From: Cristatella mucedo
Taxonomy: Eukaryota; Bryozoa; Phylactolaemata; Cristatellidae
NCBI GenBank assembly: GCA_009760855.2
Contig: WPIO01000012.1
Location: 1,298,501-1,362,500 of the forward strand
Length of the DNA stretch: 64,000 bases
Direction of reading: 5' to 3'
The notes beneath the pieces were generated by a model. It did not search any database, was not told where the DNA came from, and saw nothing but the letters and a program-made list of their open reading frames with translations. Shown here piece after piece: positions 11,489 through 41,944 of this stretch (positions are counted from its first letter, which is position 1; the number at the start of each line of letters is the position of its first letter). A program made the position numbers and the translations under genes.

Positions 11489-11592
11489 GTATGTACAAAT
11501 TGTATGGTCTCGTTTTGCGTAACTGTTCTTGCCTTGACATCGAAGTAGCTTTCTTTAGGATGGAGGCTGAAAGTGTTAATGCATCGCAAGGT

Positions 11593-30285
<18,693 letters not shown>

Positions 30286-30660
30286 CTGGAACGATGCAGC
30301 CGGAATCAGGGCTAAGAGAATGCATAGCGGCTAGTCGGAGAGAGACACCTAGCGCTCGAACCAAGGACAGTGTCTATTTGCTGCTGCCAAGATGTTTGAC
30401 CGATTTTTGTCACTGCAAACAGATAGGAGAATCTGACAAAAATACAAGTTCTAACCAAGTCGAAACACTGCGAACAGTAGCAGCAGCAGCAAGCGGCAGC
30501 ACCTCCAAGCAGGAATAATGCATCACTACCACGAGTCTTCCTCAAACAGAAAGCTGTAGAGCAAACAGAGGTCATCTCGACGGTTGATCTGCCGTGAAGC
30601 CTGCATTCGACATGACGGCTACGACACCCGACTCTGTAGGAGCTCAAGTACAGGCCAGCA

Positions 30661-30843
30661 TAATAATAATAATAATAATAATAAGCTAGCTGATTTAACA
30701 GCCTCTTTTGTATAGCGACAGAAGAGCCTTTACGGCTATCACCACCGCTTGTAGTGGTGATAAAGAATCACCCACCACAGGAATCGAACCCACGACCTCG
30801 GGACAGAGGACGTGAAAGCAACCGCCTTACCTAGTGTGCCATC
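30661..30843 (-). mobile_element. tRNA-derived SINE, near-complete copy
   Basis: Reading the minus strand: GGCACACTAGGTAAGGCGGT (A-box-like), GTCGTGGGTTCGATTCCTGT (B-box-like), GGTGATTCTTTATCACCACT, TAAAGGCTCTTCTGTCGCTA and TACAAAAGAGGCTGTTAAAT, then a terminal (ATT)n. It is the best-preserved copy in the window and is closely similar to 4279-4440. It lies just upstream of the CYFIP start exon, in sense orientation with that gene. Confidence 0.88.
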
Positions 30844-31487
30844 ACGAAAACACCTCGAGTCTGGTACAACACATTCAGTGCAGATGTGCATGATCAGATG
30901 CCCCCCCCCCCAACCGGCCCTCCAAATCTTGCAGCTGGCAAGCACTAAAAGTCACGTGACAGCCCACTTCACGAGATACAGAGACCAATGGTCCTTCTCC
31001 TGCTATGGCAGCATGCCAATAACGCAGCACTGGAGAGAGAGAGAGAGAAACGAAGCAAAACCCGGTACAGCCAAGCAAAAGCTGGTCCAGGTGCCAAACT
31101 GCCAAACTGCACTTGTCAGCTGAAGGATGTGGTGCCACGATATGGATACACTCTCAAGCCTGAATTCGGACACGGCCTCGTCGAAGCTCCTTTAATGAAT
31201 ATCTGCTACCATCAGCAAACAAGCGGCTTGGCTGCTGCTCAATTGACAGACAGACCAGTAGCCTGACATCTCACGTTTGTATGAGGCTAGCTGCCTCGGG
31301 CACAATGGCTACAAGCTTCGACCTGCGGATGACACCTCTCATTCACTCCTTCTTGGGCTTTCACGCGGCCCTTGCAAGGCAAGTTGCGCTGCTTTTGGGC
31401 AGCTGCACCAGAGGAGATGCCGGAAGCAGGCATGCCGGTTAATTTCGGTGGGATCGCGGCAGCACATCAGCCGTCGCAAAACTTACT

Positions 31488-31590
31488 ATTCTATTGCGTA
31501 TCACTTTGCAGCAAATGTAAAGCGCCTAGAAAGAGATTAAGTTCTCTGAGGGCGCTTTATCAAGTGCAATATTATTATTATTATTATTAA
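31488..31590 (+). mobile_element. LINE family B extreme 3' stub
   Basis: Only about 100 bases of the family B terminus are present: GCAGCAAATGTAAAGCGCCT, GAGGGCGCTTTATCAAGTGC and (ATT)n. Confidence 0.88.
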
Positions 31591-32448
31591 GGCTCCCGCT
31601 CTCATGCAAAAAACGCAGCTAGGCAGACAGCACGAGCCTCAGTCCCAGGGCCACACACACTAATAAAACTCGGGTCTGTCGATAACGTGCGAGTCGAGCG
31701 ACAAGCTTATCACCCCACTCTTCCACCTACCGATATTATAATAATAGTTCGGAGGGCCGACTGGTGTGACGCACCGACTGATGCTGGGGCCGTTTCTCAA
31801 ATGCTGTTGGAGGAGGCCTCACTCGAGAATCTCTAGGGCCAGTTGTTAAATGCAGCCTCGGCATCGCTCAACAAGCAAACAGAACTCGTGGCATTTACGA
31901 ATTACGTATAAAAAGCTATTTTATCGAAATACATGCTGCCAGACATTACAATTACCTTAGAGGTCAGAATAATTCTTGCTTGGATAGTAAACACAATTAA
32001 ATCTGCTTTTGTGTACACTTTATATAGTCATCATAACCCATTACAGAATGGTAGCCTGCAGTTATTAGCATTGCTAAATGGCCAAATAGCAAACGTCAAC
32101 CCAAGCCATCGTACCGTGACAGGTCCGGCTCGAGAGAACTTTGCTTTAACGAAAAACCGGGTCGTGTAGTGGGGGTGGGAGGGCAAAGCTTGGTTTGCAT
32201 GCTCCGAGTGAGCCAGACAACAAGGCCAAAGCACACAAAGCCAAGCACTGGTCTACCAGTGCACCTCCCATGTCCGGCGGCTTGCCAAATCGCTCTTCCT
32301 CCCTTCCTGTCTTATGTTTCGCCTCTTGCACTGCAAGCAAGTGCTGATATTCCCATGAATTACACGACTGCTTACATTCGTATGTACGTGTGTGTGTGTG
32401 TGCGTGTGCGCGCATTATTGCTGTATGCTTCCCTGTCATATGCGACAC
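31591..32448. other. Probable CYFIP 5'-UTR intron, no feature
   Basis: No coding or repeat signal was recognised apart from a short GT-rich run at about 32390-32412. Confidence 0.4.
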
Positions 32449-32570
32449 TTGGCATTTTAGTGAGGTACATGTTTATAAGACCGCACAACGCTACCGACAA
32501 TCATCTGGTGGAAAACAGTGGTAAAATTGCATGCGCCGATAAGTTGCCACCTAGACTAAAGGAGCAGTCC
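32449..32570 (+). pseudogene. Duplicated, decayed copy of ISWI exon 9 with its upstream intron end
   Basis: This aligns to 60507-60628 of the ISWI gene. Both begin TTGGCATTTT(A/G)GTGAGGT, continue through the intron 3' end (GTTTATAAGACC here, ATTTATAGGACC there) and share CATCTGGTGGAAAACAGTGG exactly. Next come GATAAG and (C/G)AGACT(A/G)AA(A/G)GAGCA in both. The copy includes about 30 bases of intron, so it is a DNA-level duplication rather than a processed retrocopy. The reading frame is broken by substitutions and small indels, and similarity fades before the middle of the exon. It lies on the same strand as ISWI but about 19 kb upstream of the ISWI start. Confidence 0.85.
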
Positions 32571-33351
32571 AAACCATTGCTAGCACGTAAGGTCAATGTG
32601 GACTTTCTACCAGCCTCTAAGTAAAAGTAAATTAGATGTTCCAGCTCCGATAACCTTTCGAGAGGTCAGGGACCTCAGGCAATAAGAGAGTGCTGCTATG
32701 CCGATTTTCTCATGGGTATTCCCATTCAGAAGAGTGCACATACATACATAGCGCATGCCCAATAAAAGAAGAAACGTGAGGCTGACCAATAAGCAGCGTT
32801 CAGAGGAAGGCTGTTCAGTGCGGTCAGGCTGCATATACAAGTGGTGGGCTGAGTGTGAGAAAAGGACCGACTAAACAATGCTAAAAAATTCTCCTGCCAT
32901 GAACGTGCACTATCTTAAAAGTTTCCACGTGGCTGACCCTGCTATAAGTATGCAGTACTATAGCATTGAAAGTGCTATCATAATGTCAGAAAGGAAGTAA
33001 GATAGGTCGAATACAGCCACCGATTTCCTACAGTGACTAAAGTCCCACCAACTAGTACTTGATATGATTTCCTCAAGTCACTACCGCGAGCTTAAAACGA
33101 TCATGCGTTAGTTTGCCAAGTCCAACAGTGGATAAGACCCAAGGATATCCCAGGTTCAAGTCTACAGAAGAAGCCTAACAAAATGCCCTACAATCTCGGC
33201 TAGCCGATCGACTACAGCCCCGATCGAGTCCGACATAGCATTGCCAAGAAGATAGCCACGGCAGGCTCAATTATCTATGCAGTAACATGCATCCCTTTCT
33301 TACTGCACTTAATTCATATGGGATGCCTGTAATGTCAACACAGCTAGCCTA

Positions 33352-33354
<3 letters not shown>
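32571..33354. other. No recognisable feature
   Basis: Neither strand shows a conserved protein segment, tRNA-like structure or copy of the LINE/SINE families seen elsewhere. Confidence 0.4.
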
Positions 33355-33407
<53 letters not shown>

Positions 33408-33509
33408 CCTCCTCTCCCCCCTCTCTCTCTCCTTCCTCCTCCCCCCTCTCTCTCACTCTCTCTCTCTCCTCTTCCTCCTCCCCCCTCTCTCTCTCTCTCT
33501 TTCCTCCTC

Positions 33510-33575
<66 letters not shown>

Positions 33576-33581
33576 TCTCCT

Positions 33582-33678
<97 letters not shown>

Positions 33679-33716
33679 CTCCTCCTCCTCCTCCCTCTCT
33701 CTCTCTCCCTCCCTCG

Positions 33717-33785
<69 letters not shown>

Positions 33786-33806
33786 TCCACCTCTCTCTCC
33801 CCTCGT
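33355..33806. repeat. Compound polypyrimidine tract of about 450 bases
   Basis: This is a nearly pure C/T strand made of several (CT)n arrays separated by CCTCCTCC and CCCCCC interruptions. The only purines are isolated A or G bases. It is the longest microsatellite in the window. Confidence 0.98.
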
Positions 33807-34040
33807 TTCTGTGACATTTAACATACATTTGCCCCGAGGTCTGCCAGTCATGCCAGTGCCTCCATCAGCCTGTAGGCTGTATGCAAGTGCTAGTTGGATA
33901 AAAAAACCTGGGACCACACCGAATTGGGATTTATGCCCAACAGAGCATGCCGGTGTCACCACATCAATCAAGTGCTACCAGCCACGGCTGGCCCTGTCAG
34001 CAAAGGAATTCGTTGGCAAGCCCCTTCGCCCCAGGGTGTT

Positions 34041-34200
34041 GAACCAGGAGGTAAGGTGCTAGCTCTTCACGACCCAGGTTGGGGTTCGAGACCTGCAGTG
34101 GGTGATCTTTTATTGCCCACTGAAAGCCGTGCTGATAGCCGTAAAGGCTCTTCTACCGCTATACAAATGAGGCTGTCAAATCAGCCAAGATTATTTAACA
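34041..34200 (+). mobile_element. tRNA-derived SINE copy
   Basis: The start is A-box-like (GAACCAGGAGGTAAGGTGCT), followed by the B-box-like GTTGGGGTTCGAGACCTGCA. Next come TTATTGCCCACTGAAAGCCG and AAGGCTCTTCTACCGCTATA, then CAAATGAGGCTGTCAAATCA and a decayed (ATT) end. Confidence 0.85.
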
Positions 34201-34954
34201 GCGCACCACGAAGTCGGACTATCAACTTCTTTTGAATGTGTCTGGTGTCACACTTGTGCACAATATGATCGGCAGCCCAGCACGATGCCGAAATTTGACA
34301 AAAGCAGCAGTGAAAGCCACGTGGCACTCACTGCCGGACAGAAAACTCAAAACTTGCTTCGAGTGCATGAGGGGAGCAAGAAGGCACTGATGCAAGCAAG
34401 ACGGTTAAGCAAACAGCTGCCAAACAACTCAAATGGAAAGCAGCTGGTATCCAGTTTGGTGGGGGCATTTGCAGCATCCGAGATGTGCACGTGACCGAGA
34501 AAGAGCTTCCGGGAGCAGGTGCCACAGCTGACGGCAGTACATGAGGAGAAGGCACACCATTCGGTAAAGAGAAAACAAGCCGCCACTAAGGCTACCGGGC
34601 CACTTAAGCGCCCATTCAAAACTCACTCCTACTGCACAGAATATCAAAAAAACAACGACAACAGAACCAAACTGCACATAGGTGTGTCTGAAAAGAACGT
34701 GCAGTAACTGCAGATGTACCCAAACCAACAGCAGGATGCTTGCTCTGTGTAAGATGAGGCCAGACACAGTCCGACATGACATGCAGCTGTGTGATGCAAG
34801 CCTTTCGCCTTGAGCTCTGGCCAAGCTTTCACACGTACAATCAGCTTAGCTACTATTTGTTGGCATACAGACCGACTCCCTAGCCAATGGTCTTAACTTC
34901 ACTTTACACCTGGCCCAGGCAAGCAAAGTAGCTTTGATCAGTGTGCCCCTAATA

Positions 34955-35046
34955 CATCCCGTCTTGACTTCTGTAACTCACTGCTTGCTGGCATGTGCAA
35001 TCAGGCGATTACAGCTGGTGCAAAACTCTGCAGCTAGGCTTGTCTA
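34955..35046 (+). mobile_element. LINE family B internal fragment
   Basis: A short stretch of the C-terminal coding region (SRLDFCNSLLAG..., AIRRLQLVQNSAARLV) joins abruptly to a family A copy at about 35047. This looks like one element inserted into another or a recombination junction. Confidence 0.75.
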
Positions 35047-36980
35047 AATGTATAAGGGAGTGAATTATTTGCAAGACAGTACTAAACGGTCCATCTTCGG
35101 ATATTAACTCAGTGGCTAATAAGTTTTTGGCCTTCACTGAAAAAATTGCTTACATTCGTGCCTCCATAAAGCCAGCTCCAACGAATACAAGCGTTGAGTC
35201 GAACATGTAATCTCTGTTAAGAAATTGTCCAAGGTGTCTGTAGATACAGTGGTTACCTTAATTAAGTCCAGTAAAAACAGCTCATCACATCAAGACCCTA
35301 TACCCCCCTTATTTGGTGATCACTGGCCGATCAATTTAGCGAAGCATTTGTCAGGTATTTAATGCATCGCTGGATAAAGGGTTGTTTGAAAGCCTTTCAA
35401 ATTAGGGATCATTTGCCCAATACTTGAAAAGCCTGAATTGAACTCCAAGGTCCCAGCATACTATTGCCAAGTCTCTATTTTCTTCCTCATTGTCCAAGAT
35501 TCTCGAAAAGATTGTTGCTAAGCAGCTTGCAGAACACATTGGTAAGAATAAATATAAGAATTATTTCAGTTGGGATTTAAGAGACACCTCTCCTACGTGT
35601 GAATAACGACATTCTGAGTACCAACGATGAAGGTAATGCCACTGCCCTGGTGCTGCTCGATATATCAGCTGCGTTTGACAATATTGATCACGATATCTTA
35701 CTTGAACGATTGAGAACAACGAACGGTCTGGCAAATGAGCCTCTGACTTGGGTCGAATCGAACTTAACCTGTCGTGTTCATTCCTTGTTGTGTGAGGGTC
35801 ATGCCTCATCCAATAGACTAGTCACATGTGGAGTTCCACGGGGTCCACTCTTGGTCCTTTAAAGTTCTCTATTTATACCGACCCTGTCGTAAAAGTGATA
35901 CAGGCCCATGGCATCGGTTGTTACTTCTATTAAGGCAATACCCAGCTACACTTGTAATTTAAACCAACGGAATCAGAAGCACTGAATGCCTACCTTGCAG
36001 ACAAGCGATTCTGAATATCGGTAAATTTTCTTTAGCTAAATGATGATTAAACCAAACACATACTCATAAGACACCCCAAGTACACAGCTGAACTTTCCTT
36101 TTCTAAATGGTTGTGCTGCAGTGCGATCATCATCATTTGCTTGGACATTAGGGATTCTCTTTCATAACAGCTTGAAGTTTAAAAGTTTCATTCGGAAGAC
36201 CAATTCCATAGATTGATTTCACACGCTAGTCATCACGTCTGATTGTTGCGCAAGATTAACAACTGCCTATCACTGTGGCTTGCTACAGACAGATCTTAAT
36301 AGCTACCTGGTTCTGTCTAGACTGCACTATTCTAATCAGTTTTTGATGGGCTACCGAAAACCGCCATCATGCCTCTATAGCTGATGATGAATTTGGCAGC
36401 AAAGTTGGTTACAAAATCCAAGAGATTCAGCCATATGCCACTTTTGCTGAAGGAGCTGCGATGGCTCACGGTCGATCAACAGATGAGCAAAATTCTTACT
36501 CTGACCCACAGGGCCCACCATGGCTTGGCTCCTTCATGTCCAGCTGAACTGCTGCACTAGTTACAACCTCCTCGTACTCTCAAGTCTTCTATGAACAGTA
36601 AATTATCTGTTCCATCCTTTTTCTTACAGACTGTTAGAGATAAAGGCTTTTAATCTGCAGGTCTTAGATCGTGGAACTCACTTCCAACTTCCTTATGCAA
36701 TGTCATTGTCTCCCCTGCTGCCACCTGTGGCACATTCTGTCCAGCCGTCCTATGCTACTACTTCCATACTACTCGGTTCCTCAACTGCCACCTTGCCTCA
36801 GCAATGCTTGCCAATGCCTTTTGTTGTAAGAGATAGAGTCAGTAAGGTATCGTGCGTGCAACAAAAGCCATGCAGACTTTGTGCGCGCTAAAGAAAACAC
36901 TACATCGTAACACCCGATTAATCCTTGTGGCTTTGTGGAGCTAGATACTGGATAACAATTCATTAGCTGACATTACATAG
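35047..36980 (+). mobile_element. LINE family A, heavily decayed but long copy
   Basis: Family A reverse transcriptase is still traceable: ALVLLDISAAFDNIDHDILLE (in part) at 35640-35705, CGVPRGP near 35830, and the 3' coding end. The 3' UTR carries GTAACACCCGATTAATCC, TTTGTGGAGC and a decayed CTGACATTACAT terminus. Many stops and frameshifts make it older than the 7990-10690 copy. Confidence 0.85.
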
Positions 36981-37836
36981 CTAGCACAGGTCGTGCTGCA
37001 TCTTGGTCAGACCTGTTGTGCTGCCGACTATACACCGAAGCAAACGTGAGAGAGCGCTCACGAGCTGATAGCATGTTTACAGAGCAGCTACTCTTCCCAG
37101 ATTGTTTTAGCAGAAAAAACGGACAAGTAAAATAAGGCTGGATTTGAATGGTCGAATAGAGAAAGTAAGCGATCCCTATTATCTCAACTGCATGGGAGTG
37201 CCAATGGCGGGGGGGGGGGAGGCAATACTTCCTCTCATGCATCTCTACACCCACCCTCCCCCAAGAGCGCGTGCGAGCACGTTTCTTTCAGCACAGTGAG
37301 AATGAGTGGGGTGCAGTATGAACTCTCTCGTAGCCACCACACTGCAGTTAAGGCATCGACTGCTGGCAACAGCCAGAGTGTGTCCATGTGCACTGGCAAG
37401 CTTGCAGAGATAAATTGGAGAAGAGCTTGAATGCATGAACAAAGCACGTGGAGATGTTTATCTGTATATGCAAAGTTGAACAAAGTGTACCATACATCGC
37501 GCATGCATGTCTGTGAAAACAACTGCTTCTGCATTAATCAAGCAAGAAAGTGGCAGTAATAGCCGGCAGCCGCCCAATACACCAAATGGAGGGGGTTCCC
37601 ACCACCAACACCCCCCAACCAAAACCAGCGATTACCCACTGTGTAGACGAATGTTTATGGAGACGCTATGCACACTCTCTTCCATGCTTGTGTCAGTCAA
37701 GCTGCAAGCATGGCCAACATAGGAAAATTATGATACATCTCTTTAGCATGTAAAGATGAGATTATCATAATGGCAGCATTGAGGACATACCTAAGGTATG
37801 ACAGAAGTCCCTAAGCCTGTCGTCATGTGTTATGAT
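36981..37836. other. No recognisable feature
   Basis: A G10 run lies at about 37209. No conserved coding or repeat family was recognised. Confidence 0.4.
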
Positions 37837-37885
<49 letters not shown>

Positions 37886-37899
37886 GGAGAGAGAGAGGC

Positions 37900-37949
<50 letters not shown>

Positions 37950-38135
37950 GGAGAGACACTGATGGAGCGATGCACAACGACAGAGAGACGGACAGACTGG
38001 AATAGAAACAAAAAAAAGAAAGATTAGAGAGACAGAGAGAGTCAGTGCTATATACAGCCTGAGAGAAAGAGAGACAGACAGACAGACAGAAAGACAGACT
38101 GACAGACAGACATATAGACAAACCGCAAAAGAGAG
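37837..38135. repeat. (GA)n and GACA-type compound microsatellite
   Basis: (GA)n arrays at 37837-37881 and 37902-37945 grade into degenerate GAGACAGACAGACAGA-type repeats up to about 38135. The purine-rich strand is the plus strand. Confidence 0.95.
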
Positions 38136-39219
38136 ACAGGCAAACATGAATAGAGCAAAAATAGTCCATGGGATCACTAGACGACCAGATAAAAATCCAA
38201 ACCAGCCATTTCAGCAGCAAGCCACTTCAGGCTGCAAGGTCCATGGCTCAAGCAATCGTGACAGATGAAAAGCAAACAAAAAGCAAGCTTTCACATCGAC
38301 TCACAGCCCAAGAGCTGCCGAAAGGACGATCGATGAAATCTTTGTAAACAAGATCCCAACCATTGCATGTAATTAGTTAGCCTTTCGCTATCATGAATGC
38401 TGCAACACACCATGGGCATCTTCCAGGAAGTGTAGCATCCATCAAAGTGATTCACTTTACTGTAGTGGCCAGACAGCAGGCAATTGTCCCCCCCCCCACC
38501 TTGCCCCTCTCCCTTCGGGCCCCTTTCGTCAGCTGCTACGTCTGAGTCATGCAGGCTAAGCGTGTTGAGAACAGGTCACAGCATTTAGGACGACCAGGCT
38601 GTCCTTCAACCACTCAGCTCTCACCGGCTAGCAGTGATCCCGGAAGTTCCTCAAAGAGACTATCTTCAAACCACTCTCAGTTCGCATCGCAAGAACCGTC
38701 TTGTATCACCACACTCTAGCAGTCTGGATGAAAACCTGTGAGCCTGCAGGCAGCCTTCTACAAAGAGCCGCTGTATACTGTTGGATGAAAAGAGTCTGCC
38801 CGGTGGGCCAGCCCGAAAAGCTGCCGGTCCTTACCCCTCGTCAGGCGAGGAAATAACCGGACCAACCTGACCAACGACTGCTAATATTAGGACACAGCTG
38901 CTCGCTGAGACAGTATGGGAGATGTTACAATCTACCTGCTGGGATGGCGGTACGTGCATACACTTCAGGGGAGAGCCACCACAATTCTGAGGGTGCTGAA
39001 CGATCTGCATTCATTTTTTTTCAAAAACGCCACAGTTCGGTTCATCAGACGGGTGTCTGCTCGTCCTGGCGAAGCCTGCTCAATCGGGCGTATACCGCCC
39101 GGCTGGCTGCCTCTATTCGACACCGACCGCACAAAGACTGCACGACTGTCCGATCCGATTAAGGGCATCTGGACGTCAAAAAACCTATTACGCCTCCCTG
39201 ACTAATGGTAACGGCCAGT
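38136..39219. other. No recognisable feature
   Basis: The sequence is of mixed composition. I see no supported exon or repeat copy. Confidence 0.4.
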
Positions 39220-39910
39220 CGGAGACCGTGAGCAGGCAGCTAGCGAGCCTCAGTCGACCAAGAGCACGGGGCCGCGGCGACGACGGCAGAGTACGCGGCG
39301 GCGACGGCAGAGTACGGAAGTGCCTGCATAGCAAGTGCAGAGCAGCTTACAAAACCAAGCAAGTCCACTCCCTTCTATATATGGCTAGGGATCAAGGCAT
39401 GTCGCGTGCGCCAGCAAGACCGGAAATTCAACGAAGCACACGCAAAGTATCGCAGCCCCCCCTCCCCTGTCCACCCCCACCAAAGTGAAGCCCAGTCACC
39501 GGCCGCTCGGCTCGACAGCAGACATTTGAAGCCCGTCGACAGCGAACGTGGCGGCAGTCGAGGACACACGGCTAGTGCCGAGGCGCGTCCGTCGCGCGAA
39601 GGCAAGCTCTGCCAACCGCTAGCACGACCCCGCGGACGGCAGACACAGTTCGAGCTAGTAAAGAGGGCACCGGCAGCGAACGACGAGGGGGAAGGCCACC
39701 GGTGTGCTGAGCAGGCTCGCGGCGATCCGCGCCTGCGCTCGACGCCAGCTAAAGCATTGCACTAACCTTTACCGAGCGTGCTTTTGGCGAAGCGCTATCC
39801 GATATACAGCGCTAAGCAGGCAACTCCACGAGGTACATCCACAAACCGACGACGCGCGATGCCCGATCTCAACGGCACAGCGAGCGAGCAATGTTTTTCT
39901 TATGGCCGCC
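39220..39910 (-). promoter_or_regulatory. CYFIP: CpG-rich region, candidate CYFIP promoter and first exon
   Basis: This is the most GC- and CpG-rich long stretch between the CYFIP start exon and ISWI (for example GGGGCCGCGGCGACGACGGC and GACGACGCGCGATGCCC). It contains a near-duplicate of about 20 bases around GGCGACGGCAGAGTACG. The CYFIP ATG exon begins right after a splice acceptor, so a non-coding first exon must lie upstream, and this is the best site seen. A donor-like AAAG|GTTAGT lies on the minus strand near 39765. This is inference from composition. Confidence 0.4.
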
Positions 39911-40144
39911 GGCCTCAGGTCGACATAGATATATATATAGTCAATGGAGGTCGGAGTAGTCCGCGTCGTACACGTAGGCGGCGCTCCCTATCCCACCCAA
40001 TTTCTTTGGTCGGCGCTGGGTTGCTGCCGCAATCTCATACTTGGCAGGGAAAATTAAATTACTGAAACTAGAAATGAGACGAGATATTATTAAATATTGT
40101 CGCGTCGTCATCCGACTTAAGTTATCTTTACGACGGTCGGTTTG

Positions 40145-40195
40145 CCATCCGTCCGTCCGTCCGTCCGACCGTAGGTTTGCCGTCCGTCCGTCCGT
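40145..40195. repeat. (GTCC)n imperfect microsatellite
   Basis: Two short GTCC/CCGT arrays are separated by GACCGTAGGTTTGCC, which itself echoes the sequence just before the first array. Confidence 0.85.
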
Positions 40196-40479
40196 AATCG
40201 GTCTAACGGACAAACGAATTATTTTAGGCTACAACAGCGCAGCATAAACTGTGCGAGGCGCCCTGATAGCGATTATTCTCTCAAGTTGCTGTACAAAAGT
40301 ATAATTATTCGTATTATTACATATCCAGAAGCCGCGGGGGCGGGCATCAATCAGCTATTGAAGCCGCTGGGAGGCGCTGCTAGCAGATAAGTTCCATTAC
40401 AGATTCCAGGGTGGAGGCTACTGAAAGAGGAATCGTATAGCTTTGAATGGTCTTAGGCAATATTTATAAACATGAGATC

Positions 40480-41442
40480 TTTGACTGGGCCAATAAGCAG
40501 CGGAATCGGGACGTTCTGTTCCAAAGTTCAGAGATTGGAAAGGCTGACTCTCAAAATTGGCTCTGCCAGCATATCTCCAGTTGAATCAGCTCGAAATCTA
40601 GGTGTCATATTCCAAAGCGACCTCTCGTTAGACGACCATATCAGCTCCACAGTCAAATCCGCCTATTTTCAGCTTCATAACGTTGCTAAAATTCGGGCTT
40701 GTTTAGATAAAGATACCACATCCAAGTTGGTCCATGCATTCGTGACATCCCATCTCGACTTCTGCAACTCACTGCTTACTGGCCTACCAGCATGGGCGAT
40801 CAGGCGATTGCAGCTGGTGCAAAAATCTGCAGCTAGGCTTGTCTGTCGTGAGCGGCGCAGTTGCCACGTTACTCCACTTCTCGCCGACCTGCACTGGCTA
40901 TCAGTCAAGCAACGGATTGACTTCAAGGTTTTGTCGCTCACTTTTAGGTCCCTTCATTCTATGGCTCCAGCCTATCTTTCAGATATACTACCCCATCAGA
41001 CCAAGCATCGTACCACCCACTTTTCGGAATCCAACAATCTAGAAATACCTCGTACAAACCTTAAATCCTTTGGAGACCGTGCATTTAGTTCGTATGCTCC
41101 CACAGCCCGGAACTCCCTCCCGACCTGCGTCAGAACATCCCCCGACCTGACCATATTTAAAAGGAACCTAAAAACACACCTATTTAGGACAGCATTCAGT
41201 GGGTCCCTGTGATTCGTCCTTGATGTGCTTATGCGTGCTGACACTGCATGCTGCCACTAACCACATTTGCATGCTGACCCTGTGCATGTCACCCCTAACC
41301 ATATTATTCATTTTGTTTGTTTTTCAAGCATGATTTTACTTACCATTCAATTGCATTTCACTTTGCAGCAAATGTAAAGCGCCTAGAGAGAGATTAAGTT
41401 CTCTGAGGGCGCTTTATCAAGTGAATTATTATTATTATTATT
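40480..41442 (+). mobile_element. LINE family B, well-preserved 3' third
   Basis: The frame is open for 246 codons (40472-41212), covering the reverse transcriptase C-terminal region: SARNLGVIFQSDLSLDDHI, DFCNSLLTGLPAWAIRRLQL, HWLSVKQRIDFKVLSLTF and RTNLKSFGDRAFSSYAP. The family B 3' UTR and (ATT)n end at about 41442. The long open frame suggests recent insertion. The copy is 5'-truncated and cannot be autonomous. Confidence 0.93.
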
Positions 41443-41479
41443 AAAGGGATCCTAGCTAGATAGCTAGAATCGGAGCCTG

Positions 41480-41775
41480 GATTTTCGTTTAGGGGGCCAA
41501 GACCAGCCAGATTTTCATACAGGGTGACCGAGAACCGCAAGTAAATAAAGATTACAGCGCACACATATACATCGTGGCGTTTATTAGGCTCGAGCTTGGC
41601 GGTTGCTCGTCGAGTGGAAGTAGGACATTATTTTGTCGCGTGTGACGGTCTGGGGGGGGGAGCTTAAAGAGGAAGCCTTAAATAGGAGCCGCCCAGGTCG
41701 CTGCCTCGCCGTAGGGGGGACAAATGCCCCCACGACCCCTGGCTGCCCCGTCATTGTAGATAACAGCAGCAGCTC
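41480..41775 (-). mobile_element. Possible solo LTR
   Basis: On the minus strand a TATTTAAGG box (41684-41676) is followed about 95 bases later by CCTAATAAACGCC containing AATAAA (41585-41580). This is the spacing of a promoter and polyadenylation signal within one LTR. I see no paired LTR, gag-pol remnant or certain TG...CA ends, so the identification is tentative. Confidence 0.3.
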
Positions 41776-41944
41776 CATGGGTAAGTCAGCTTCGTTTCAG
41801 AAACTTTAAATCTAAGAACAAATCGGGTGTGATTTAGATAACAGTTCCTCTGCCACATTATTCCGTCCACTTGCGAAATCTCGTGCAGACTTTCACAATC
41901 CGCACCTATCGCCTATCTCCTTGCAGATTTCGTGCAATAAGGGG

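Noticed and set aside
30661-30843. Possible first CYFIP exon in the minus orientation
   Set aside because: The segment is a SINE copy nearly identical to 4279-4440, so any transcript signal would be repeat-derived.
33287-33971. Five overlapping open frames of 157-175 codons on both strands
   Set aside because: These are simple-sequence translations of the CT tract (Ser-Leu or Arg-Glu repeats), open in several frames at once.
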